Positions 23,901 to 33,746 of a DNA stretch of 64,000 nt are shown piece by piece. The translations under genes and the position numbers were made by a program. The notes under the pieces were generated by a model. It made no database searches. It had not been told where the DNA came from and saw only the letters and a program-made list of their open reading frames with translations. This DNA comes from Tilletia caries (lineage: Eukaryota > Basidiomycota > Exobasidiomycetes > Tilletiales > Tilletiaceae), in NCBI GenBank assembly GCA_032718865.1, contig JALUTQ010000041.1, positions 744,001 through 808,000 on the forward strand. The letters are read 5' to 3'. How positions within the stretch are numbered: position 1 is the stretch's first letter; each line of letters starts with the position of its first letter.

Positions 23901-26120
23901 ATACTTTCTGCGACCGGACCGTTACAGCAACATGAAGTATGCCGAGTACTACGAGAACATCGTCTCTCGCGCCTCAACTGCTGCCGAGCGACAGGATCCC
24001 CACCACCTTCCACCGAACAAGTATCTCGAACACACCGAGCACGGCATGAAGTTCACACCGAACGTCATTGGCGATCGTGTTCAGGGGGAGAAGGTGTCTC
24101 GCATCAAGGCAGTGCGACCCGGACAAGGGAACGCGTACTACATTCTGCAGATTCTGCTGAACCGACCGATACGCACATGGGCGGACATGAAGCGATCGTT
24201 GGACGGCACTGTGCACGCGTCCTATCGCGAGGCTGCTGAACGAGACGGTTTGGTCAGCTCAGACGATGAGCCCATCCAAGTCATGCAAGAGGCCGTCCAC
24301 ATGCATTCAGCCCCAGCCGATCTTCGCTTCCTGCTGGCTCTCATGACGCACGAAGGCGCAGCTGCGCCTGCACTATGGGACACGTTCAAGCAGGCACTGA
24401 GCCGCGACTTCCTTCCATACAACTACAACTTCGACTCCGCCCCTGCTGTACCGCTTCAACAAGCCTTTCAATCCGCGTTGAATGCGTTGGACAGCGTGTT
24501 CGTATCCTTTGGACTGTCCAACATCGCCGTAGGACTCCCAGCACCCGAAATGAAGAGCGTCGGCGCAGATGCAGAACAGGCGTACTTCGCACCGAAACGG
24601 CGCGCCCTCCGAGCAGCAGCTGCAGCCGCATACGACCGCTTCACTACCCATCAGAAGCACATTTACGACACCATCCTCACCGCGATCAGCGACCGGTCTC
24701 CAGACCGCCTACATCTCATCCAGGGACGCGCCGGACGCGGAAAGACCTTCGTCATCAAGGGCATCATCGACTATTTTCGTGGACACGGAAAGCTGCTCGC
24801 TGTCTGTGGAGCCACAGGACTATCCGCGTCCGCATTCGACCGCGGTACTACTGTACACAAACGCTTTACCATCCCCGTGCAAGAAGACGAAGACGAGCAT
24901 GAAATCACCCTTCGATCCAGCATGCGAACGAACTCTCCTGCTGCCGCGTTCCTTCGATCCACCGAAGCTATCATCATTGATGAGATTTGGAGCCTTCCTC
25001 GCCCCGTGATTGAAGCAGTTGACGCACTAATGCGCGCTCTGCTAGATTGCGATCAACCCTTTGGAGGAAAGCCGGTCGTAGGAGTTGGAGACCCACGTCA
25101 AACGGCGCCGGTCACGCGGGAAAACACGAAGCAGGCCACGCTGGAGAATTCGTTCCTGTGCAGCCCTCTTTTCTCCGCCTTCACCGGACACGAGCTAGAA
25201 CGATCACAGCGCCAATCGGGAGACGAAGCCTTCTCTGCGTGGATTGACTCCGTAGGAGACGACACCGACAACTCCACCACCGATCTCAGCGCGTTCTTCC
25301 TGTCCGTCCACACCGCGACCGACGCGATCCAATTCCTGTTCCCGCAGCACATTCTCGAAGATGCGCAGCAAGCCATACACCGCTGCCTACTAAGTCCCAT
25401 CAACGCAACGGTAGATTCATTTAACGAGATCGCGTTGCGCCGCCTCCCAAATCCACTCGGTTTGTATCATTCCCGTCGTGCTGTTTACACCATCTCTGTC
25501 CCGTGCGCTATCCAACTAGCCTGACTACATTGCTGATCCCAATTCACGATTTCCCCCTCATGCAAACAGAAACACGAGAAGCACGAGACAGCATCAAAGA
25601 TGCTGAGAACGCAGATATTCTCGACGTAGAAGCCGCGCTAAACACACTGGCAGCAATTCCCCACGTCGGCGTCCCACAACGCGAGTTACAGCTCAAAGAG
25701 GGCCAACTCTGCTCTCTCATGCGTAACCTCAACGTTCAGCGCGGCCTGATAAAACATGCGCGCGTCGTATTGACCCGCATCAACGTCAGATCGATCTCCA
25801 TCATACTCCTACCTTCACGCGCTCACTTCCTTTTACCCCGAATCAACTTCACGTTCTCACCACGAGGCTCACCATTCCAAATCATCCGCAGTCAGTTCCC
25901 CCTTCGGTCTGCATACGCAACGACGTTCCACGGCTGCCAAGGACTCACCCTCGACAAGTCTGTCATCGACTGCACCACTCCGATATTCGCACATGGCCAA
26001 CGATACGCTGCCATTTCCCGAACCCGCACGCGAACAGACACGCAGATCTACACCCCGGATGGCACGAGCGCAGTGGTGAACAACATCGTCTATCCCGAGC
26101 TGACCAACCTGGAGATGTAA
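20936..26120 (+). CDS. Helitron replication initiator-helicase (RepHel), one frameshift
   Basis: Six exons are proposed: 20936-21358, 21454-21537, 21642-21731, 21822-23130, 23233-25459 and 25570-26120. They keep frame apart from one extra base in the A5 run at 22946-22950; discounting it gives 1,560 residues. Visible parts are a Helitron-like N-terminal domain (GRPHGMITVTTNPNWSEL) and the HUH nuclease motif GLPHAHIVF (near residue 627). Next come a cysteine pair and CCYGFPHP, the tyrosine segment YMFKYVAKG (near 754), and a Pif1-type SF1B helicase with Walker A GRAGRGKT (near 1132), Walker B IIIDEIW and motif VI YATTFHGCQGLTLD. The protein nicks and unwinds DNA for rolling-circle transposition. 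A tandem array precedes it and a companion gene follows 367 bases downstream. Confidence 0.88.
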
Positions 26121-26487
26121 CCTGCAGAGAGCAATCAGGAACCCAAACGCGATCAGCCCACCGTGCACTGTGCAGGTTGCAAGCAGCAACAACCCGCCGC
26201 AGTCGCACACATGACCACACAGCAAACAAGCGCGCATGGAATTCCACCACGATCGACGAAAACAAGCACGCATAAAAGTCACACCACGATCGAACGCTGC
26301 CAGCACGATTGCGCAGCTACAAGCTTGACAGCCGCACGCCCGCAGCCCATCACCCTTTAAAGACGCACCAGACACGCCCACTCCTCCTGCCTGCACCTTT
26401 TTCTTTCTGCTCTGAAACCTCCCCCCGCACTCTCACGCAGTTCAAATCCCTCCCTCACCCACCAAGTACCATCAACGATTGCTCACG

Positions 26488-27448
26488 ATGGACGCCCTGT
26501 ATGACTGCCTCTTCCACGGCGTTCTGCAAGTCAACACGATCACGAAGGAATCGAACAACAAGTTCAACACGCTCACGGTATCCGTACGTACCTTCCTGCT
26601 ATAACCCCATCCAGCGACCAGCACAGCACTCTCCACTGACACACTCTCCCACAAACAACACGTACGCACATCAGCTCCCCGTCGGCATGAATCCAGACGC
26701 GGACCACGACATTGAAGCGATCGCCACCGCGTTTGGGGCGCAGACCTTGGAGGCCCCACTCCTGATCAACGTCACCGGTGAGACTCTTGAATGACCCCAC
26801 CTCATCACCGATCACACACGCAAATGACTAACTTCGCGTTCTCTCCGCAGCGGCATGGCATGGCTACGCCAATCCGCGCCTCGCCGTCCAGAGCATGACG
26901 AAGTTCCTAAACGACGCCGAAATCCCCGAGAACTTTCCTATCCCCGTCGGACGCATCTGCGGTGTCGGCAAAGTCCTCGAGATCAACAGCACTGAGGGAT
27001 GGTTGCGGATCTACACCGTGTCGTTCGATCGCGTCGTGAGTACGAGCCCTCAATGCACACGTGCACACCTATCACGCTCGCTGACGTCCCGTATGGCCGT
27101 CTCCCTCTCCCAACACACAAGGCGGGTACCCGGCGCTCCTTCGAGCTGATCGCCTACCGCCTGCCAGAAGCGCGATGGAAGAACACCCCGCAGTTCCCGG
27201 TTAACTCTACCATCTTCTTCTCCGGCGAGCTGTACTCACAGCAACCCACGACGAAGCTCTTCACGATCGTCCTCGACGACGCGACGTGGATGGTGCAAAC
27301 CGGGGGCGGAAACAACACAACTCCCGCGTCCGCCACGACCACCCCGACCAAGAAGCGTCGACTTGGCGCCAGCAAGAACGTCGACAAGACCGTCGAGAAG
27401 AACGGCACCACGCCGACGTCGACCAGCACAGAGGCCACTTCCGCCTGA
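26488..27448 (+). CDS. Helitron companion protein, possibly OB-fold (236 residues)
   Basis: Four exons (26488-26583, 26675-26777, 26851-27035, 27122-27448) with clean GT-AG junctions give 236 residues. The product has a first part with alternating hydrophobic residues (GRICGVGKVLEI, then GWLRIYTVSFDRV) and a second beta-rich part (NSTIFFSGELYSQ, KLFTIVLDDATWM). The tail is Thr/Lys-rich with a basic nuclear-localisation-like KKRR. The strand pattern and tail suggest a single-stranded-DNA-binding OB fold, as carried by some Helitrons (RPA-like accessory proteins), but I see no diagnostic motif. Same strand as, and just downstream of, the RepHel gene, with similar codon use and intron style. It could instead be an unrelated resident gene. 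The gene model is good; the function is inference. Confidence 0.6.
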
Positions 27449-28159
27449 AAGACGGCCGCACGCGGCAAACATCAGATAACGACCCTTAACGACATCTCCG
27501 ACTTCGAGCAATCAGCATTCACATCGCATCTGCGCTTTCCCTTGATGCTCTGACTCCTTCCACGTTGTAGCAACTTAGCAACTAGCACGCGTTCCTACCA
27601 AGTTTTCAGATCCATTGTAATCTTCCTCATCCAAATTTGCAATCCGGAACGTGTCTGTTTCCCACATACCACCTGCTAAACCGCCCGGCGCAGCCGAAGG
27701 CTTCACTTTCTTGTTTCCTCCCATCTCAAATCTCAATCTCAAGGCCCAGAACTATGTATGGACATAGCCTCAGATCACCAGGCTGCCCTCGGTCCGGGCT
27801 TTGTGTCGTGATCGCCTGTGATGATCACCCACACTTCAAGTCACGTGCCTTTCGTGGCTGATCGGGCTCCGCCCTGCCCGCAGGGCAGCCTGGGCGGAAA
27901 TCTCCACATTTGCTTGTACTGTAAAAAGACTTAGTGAAATCGAGGCCTCTCTCACTCACTCACACGGCACCCCAGCTGGCAGCAGTCAGCAGTCAGCACA
28001 CAGCAGCGAGCAGATCAAGCTCATTCTGAAACGCTCGACTGGACAGCAATAGTATAAGCAATGATATTCCAATTTCCAAGCAGAACGAATTACGAATGGC
28101 AGCGGTGGTAACGAGACGTCGAGAAGCGACAAGTGAGCGTATCATCCAGTTGAGCGCGA
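27449..28159. other. Intergenic within the transposon island; GC-rich hairpin
   Basis: No supported gene. At 27868-27897 a strong hairpin is present (GCCCTGC then GCAGGGC two bases apart, flanked by CCGCCC/GGGCGG). The sequence GCCCAGGCTGCCCTGCGGGC (minus strand here) occurs again at about 48054-48073. It might be a Helitron 3' terminal hairpin, but the following CTRR end was not convincingly located. Confidence 0.45.
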
Positions 28160-29005
28160 AACTGAGCCAGCGCTCGGAACACTCAAGCTTGTTCTCCTTG
28201 AGCCACTTCTCGAGCAGCTGCTTCTTGTTCTGTGCCAGGACCGGCCGTGCGAGTTCGAGAGACTCAAACTTGTTGAGGCTGCCTCGCTCGAGCAGGGTGC
28301 TAAAGTACTGGAGGATAGAGGAGAGCGCGCCGGGCTGCGAGGGGACCTGCTTGAACTGCTCGACCGTCTGCGGGGTGCGCAGAATGCCGCGGGGCGAGGA
28401 AGCTGCGCATTTGCCGGCCTCAAGGTACTGGCCCGTGCTGAAGAGGGTGTGGAACTGCTGGAGGTAGAGGTCGTCCGCACCTGGCAATCTGGCCCGACTG
28501 CCCGAGTGGCCATCTTGAAGCGAGATCTGCATTGTTGAGGGTGCGGAGGGTGTAGGAGACCAGGGTGTTCTCGTCTGCGGTGACGGAGAGGACTTGACCC
28601 TTCCTGTTGAGACCGATGATGCCGCTGGTGGCCTCGTACTCGGAGGTGACGAAGATGGTGTCACCGGAGATACGGTTCATGTAGATACATGCGCCGGTCT
28701 CGAGGTCGTACAGGTGGATGAAGCCGTATTTGGTGACGAGGTAGACGATGCCGTAGCGATTGCTGACCTGCATGGCGACGGGGAAGTCGGAGGTTGCCTC
28801 CGGCGGGAAGAAGACATCGACGGCCTTCTTGGTGAAGACGGGGGAGGCAGCGTTGTGGTCGATCTCGACGATGTGGAGCTTGGCCCCGGTGGCAGTCCGG
28901 TTGGCAAAGGCGAAGAGCTTGTAGGGAGCGGCGACGTCGCCGACCTTGAGGAGTCGCCCTCGATGCTCCAGTGGTAGACTGCTGTCTTGGTGACGATGCG
29001 CGATC
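28160..29005 (-). pseudogene. Clathrin heavy chain fragment, internally deleted
   Basis: On the minus strand, from about 29005, [12 protein letters not shown] matches the N-terminal beta-propeller of clathrin heavy chain. It is followed at once, in another frame, by a later piece beginning [18 protein letters not shown], so roughly 80 residues are missing. The match then runs through [22 protein letters not shown] and [15 protein letters not shown] to TLNNADLA. Small indels near 28490-28520 shift the frame before [16 protein letters not shown], and the match continues through GILRTPQTV to [15 protein letters not shown]. After that the similarity ends. Intact clathrin heavy chain is about 1,680 residues; this covers about 270. 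It cannot function and is probably a duplicated or captured gene fragment. Confidence 0.85.
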
Positions 29006-29404
29006 GTGCAGTATGAAAGACAAAGGGTCAGCCATCCTCTGTGGGGCGGGGACGGAGCAAAAACGCGACACTCACGGAGACGTCGATCTCGTTGCGTTGC
29101 GATGTGGTGTCTGCTGTCGGCTGTGTGCGTGTGTGTGTGCGTGGCAGCGTGGTTGGCGGATGTGTGGGTGAGGGGCAAGATGGCCGCCGGTCGGCCTGCT
29201 GTGTTCGCGACAGATGCTCGCTGAGATCAAAGCACGGACTGCGAGGGGGGGCGAGAGTGACCTGTGTTGATGAGATCATGAGAAAGAGAGTGATAGAGTC
29301 AGTAGGAGCGGTCAGTAGGAGCAGTGAGTAGTGAGTGGTGAGCGGTGACCAGTGAGAAGCTGTGAGTGAGCGAGAGAACCGTCGATTTCGCTAAGTCTTT
29401 TTAC
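29006..29404. other. Intergenic with low-complexity GTGAG/AGTAG repeats
   Basis: No gene. The stretch 29295-29370 is made of imperfect GTCAGTAGGAGC, GTGAGTAGTGAGTG-like units. It ends in TTTTTAC (29398-29404), the left copy of the target duplication of the CACTA-like element. Confidence 0.5.
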
Positions 29405-29545
29405 CACAGTAAAACGCAGGTCACGGCTGAGAGGCGGCATGGGCGGTTCAGACGCGGCAGAGACGCTGCAGCTCAGGAACGAAGTTTTGTCTGAAAAGTC
29501 TGAAAACAGAGTCTCGGCTCAGACGCGGTTCAGACGCGGTTCCAT
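29405..29545 (+). repeat. Left terminal inverted repeat and subterminal repeats
   Basis: The terminal segment CACAGTAAAACGCAGGTCAC is followed by several copies of GGTTCAGACGCGG or GCTCAGACGCGG (about 29448-29542). Confidence 0.8.
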
Positions 29546-29655
29546 CAGGTTGCCCAGCATGACGTTCGAAGAACGAGAACTTGGAGAAATTTGAGGATCT
29601 GCCCCGCTACCGGCTACACCCAGCGGCCCAGCACACTCATTCCTCCTCACTCGCC

Positions 29656-32600
29656 ATGAAGCGCAGAGATCAGCGCGTCCTCTGCTGGTGTCACGGCCGC
29701 TGCGCAAGGCAGGGGGACGAGTCCCGCACAATCACATCTCGTTCAAGAGACCGCCACATTGCGGCCGACAAGGACGAGGTCAGCCGCGCGAAGGCTCTCG
29801 GGTACCCGCCAGCAAGAGCGCTTCTTCTTGCTCTACAGCGGAACGAGGGGCAGATTGCAGTGGAGGCGGAAGCGGAGCAGAGGGCGGCGGAGGAGAAGGA
29901 GGATCAGGAACAAGAGGAGGAGGAGGAGGACCAGCAGCAGCAGGAGGAGGAGGAGGAGGAGGAAGCTTATGGCCAAAACCTCGGACCATCCTCAGATGAC
30001 GGCTTCGGAAACGGTTTTCCCCTTGCCGACGATGTGGACATGTCTGGGAGCGAGGACGAAGGACAAGGAGGTGAGCCCGTCGCCTCAGATTTGCTGCTTT
30101 TCCTTGGAGACAGCGCTCCGAGTGACGGCGACGATGACGAGGAGAGCGACGGCAATTTGGAACGGTATCGGGATCACAGCAATTCTGATAGCGACGGAGA
30201 AGAAGAGGGACGCGCAAGACAGCCAGCGGCAGCAGCCGGAGGAGCGAGAGATCGATACACGCGCTCGACTCATGCGCAAGACCGCTTTAACGAGCTAGTA
30301 GACGATTACGATCCAGGTCCGATGCCCAGGCGACAGGGAAGAGGACTCCGATTCCAAGACCTTACCCCCAGCGAGCAGGAAACGGTTCGACACCTTCAAA
30401 CTTGGGTCGAGGTGGACGGGACGGAGCGGGTCTACAGCGGCTTCGCAAAACGCTACAACGATCGAAATCCGACTATCAATATCCTCAGCAAGAAGCGGGC
30501 TCTGACTTTGGTGAAGTCAGTGACGGGCATCGAGCAGAACGAGCACGATATGTGCGTCAACTCGTGCATTGCCTACGTCGGCCCGAACGCAGATTTGGAT
30601 CATTGCCCACATGTGAGAGATGGAGAGGTTTGTGGCGAGCCTCGCTTTGATCGAACCGGAAAGCCGCGGCGCAGATACATCACTCTTCCTCTCCTTCCCA
30701 GAATTCGCGCTCAGTTTCGATCTCAACAGACGAGCTCCTACCTTTTTCGACCGCGGTCTACAGTCGAAGAACACGTTTGGAACAGCAGAACACGTCTTCC
30801 AGGACTGGCCAGACGGCGAGATTCACCAACACTTGCTTGAAACAGGTCTCTTTGACGACCCACGATATGACCTGTTCATGCTGAGCACGGACGGCGCGCA
30901 GATGTTGAACAAAGCAGACTCGGACGGTTGGATTGTTCTTCTCATTCCACTCAACACCCCGCTCTCCTCACGCTTCAAAAGGTCCAGCACATTTGTCAGC
31001 ACCATCATTCCCGGTCCGAAGTCTCCAGGAGACATCGAGTCGTTTCTGTGGCCGATCATGCAGGAACTGGCACGCGCAGCTTTTGGGGTACTGGATCTGG
31101 GACGAGGCGAAACAGGAATGGTTCTTGTGGCGGGCTTGGTTGGTTGCTGGGTGTGCCGATCAGCCAGGATCGACAAAGATCAATGGCATGACAGGATATC
31201 AGGGCTACTCGGGCTGCAAGACCTGCCTGATGGTAGCCAACTATCCTGCGAGCAGGCAGGTGGTCGGGTACTTCCCACTGCGTACGGTGGGTAAGTATGC
31301 GGAGGCGAGCTGGGGAAGGACGAGGCGGCAGCGCAACATCGACCGACCGGAGCTCTACGACCCCTTCAACCTCCCATTGCGCACCAACGAGTCGTTTGCC
31401 GAAGCCCTTCAGGAGCTCAGAGAGGCATTGACCGATGCAGAAAGCGCCGAAGTGCAGCGCAGGACTGGTATCGTACAATTGCCCTTGCTTGCCTTCTCTC
31501 CATGCTTCATTCACCCTTCTTTCTTCCCTCCCGACATCTTCCATCTTTTTCGGATCCAACATCTCCTCCATCATCTGGACGACCCTCAACGAGAACTTGC
31601 CCGGCGACCCTTTCTCGTTCACGGTCGAGCAGGCATCCTTGTTCGGTCAGCTGGTCGAAGATGCAGGGATTGACCTCCCCAGTTGCTTCGCTGCTTCCGC
31701 TCCCCGAAACCCCTTCGAGCATGCAGCCAACTACAAGTTTCACGAGTGGTCATCGATGACCTACTACTACCTGCTTCCTTTCTTGCTGTCCGTCGGAGCA
31801 CCAATCGCGGTGGTAGAGATGATCGGCCATCTCGTCCAGGGCGTACGGCTGACGATGTCCAACAACGGGGTATCCACCCGACAGCTTGCTTCCATTCAGG
31901 AACACTTCTCAGGATTTGTCCATGCTTGGGAGCGGCTCTTCGTGAGCGATGATCTCTCCAGGATTCACCGGTCAAGGTATGTCTCCATGCTCTCGCTCTG
32001 CTGCCATCGCATCTTCTTGGTTCTTGAATCAACAACTCACACAGCACACTTCCTTGCAGCATTTCCGTCCATCAACTGCTGCACGTTGCCATGTTCGTCT
32101 ATTGGCACGGAAGCTTGCGGACCTCTTCTCAAGCGCGATGCGAACGGGAGATTGGGCTTGCCAAACGCTCCGTGCGTTCCAAGAAAGCTCCGTTCCCCAA
32201 CATTGCCAACAACATCGTTCAGCGCGAACACATGCGTGTCCTCAGCATCATGACCGAGAGCAACCTTGCTCCTCCTGGCGACGAAGAGAAGCGCATGACT
32301 TTGTCCGTGCGGCCCAATGACAACCATCGACCCAGTGAGGAGGTTGACGATATCGTGATGCCGCTCCTTGAACGACTCGTCCGCGACCGTATCATCACCG
32401 TCGCAAACCCCTTTGCGCACCCGCGATGCAAGCTCACTCTACCTTCCGGCCAGTCAATTAGGGGAACGCAGATGGACGAGAACGCCAAGCGAAGGTGCTC
32501 TCGCTTTGCTGCATCAGGCGGAGTGTATGCTGAAGCATACTGTTTTGTTGTGATCGGGAACGAAGAGGATGAACTGCCAACAAAGGTCATTTCACCCAAT

Positions 32601-32807
32601 CAGGCCTATGCGCTGGCTCGAGAAATTGGCAACATCGAGACCACGTTGGGCATCACTCGGGGATCGTGGACGGACCAGTGGGTTCTGGTTGATATCAAGG
32701 ACATCGTAGAGCCCATCGGGATCCTCGAGCTGGACGATTATGTGTACATCTTGCGGAAACCAACGTGGTACGAGGACGAAGACGACGAGAAGGAGGACGC
32801 TTTTTGA
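29656..32807 (+). pseudogene. Tnp2-family (Plavaka/CACTA) transposase with three frameshifts
   Basis: From ATG 29656 the reading runs to 31976, then across a GTATGT...CAG intron to 32060-32807. Three one-base insertions in homopolymers (T5 30743-30747, G4 31085-31088, T5 31546-31550) break it. Discounting them gives exactly 1,021 codons plus stop, so the gene was recently intact. It has an N-terminal Cys-containing segment, a long Glu/Gln- and Asp-rich acidic region, then the Tnp2 core: CVNSCIAYVGPNADLDHCP, KPRRRYITLPLLPR, LFMLSTDGAQM, the PGPKSPGDIESFLWP segment, GYSGCKTC, FFPPDIFHLF and EHFSGFVHAWERLF. It would cut at the element ends. As it stands it is not functional unless the frameshifts are artefacts or bypassed. 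Confidence 0.85.
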
Positions 32808-33746
32808 CAATGCTTGTGGGCCTGTGGCTGTGAGTACGCTTCGTCTTCTAGCGGATAGCCTTTGAAGTGTGTATTGTGATGCTGTTCTCTTCATCCTTGA
32901 CCCACAGCAGCGAGCCACGAGCGGAAACCGTGGTTGCTTCACTCTTCTCCTTCTTTTGACTCAGCTCTCCCGCTACTTCGCTTTGCATCTCGATTGACCC
33001 GCCTTCTCGTCAACTGGACCATCACATCATCACTACTCATCAACATGCATCAGCAATCAGCGTAGCAGGAGTCCGTGAGTTGTACTGCTCTGCTCGTTGA
33101 TCTCTGAACGTCTGAAGCATGTACTGACATTCCCGTCTTCTCCTCTCATCACGAACCAGCCCGCACCTTCGCATCAGCAGCAGTGAGTAGTGACCATCGT
33201 TATTGGTCAATGGTCATCCACATAACACATTGCACTCATGACTCAGGCTCGGACAACCATCTCGACTCGCGACCCCCACGGCACCACGAGCTGTCCGCCA
33301 TTCCCGACGACATCGAAGTCCAGGATACCCTCGTCATTGCATTCCGTCATCATTTGCATCACCGCATACAGTCATACAGATCACTCCTTCCTGCGCTCGC
33401 TCCTTCCCTATTCCGGGTCTCGACCCGCATACATGCACCTCTCTCTGGTCTCCCATCCCTATAGCGTCCCCATTCCACCGCAGATCGTTCCTCATCGCTT
33501 CAGCGCGCTCCAGACTTCAAAGCCACAATCCAGCCATCGCATCGTACTCTTGTCTTTCGTCTTACTAGCCTGAGGTAGTCTGGTCACTGGTGATTGAGTT
33601 GTCACTTGTCCGGCATGCGAGTATGTGTTGAAAGTCGATCACATTACCGGCCCTTCCCTCTCCTAACCATCATCACTACCACCACAACTCCTTCCAAACA
33701 CTCTCAAACTCACTCTCAAACTCACTCTCAACCTCACTCTTTCATC
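32808..33746. other. Non-coding part of the CACTA-like element
   Basis: No supported gene. It contains the 3' end of the transposase unit and the leader of the cargo gene. An imperfect CTCTCAAACTCA triplication lies at 33700-33735, just before the cargo start codon. Confidence 0.45.

Noticed and set aside
27860..27900. Helitron 3' terminus
   Set aside because: A hairpin exists, but no CTRR end at the expected distance followed by a consistent A/T junction could be fixed.
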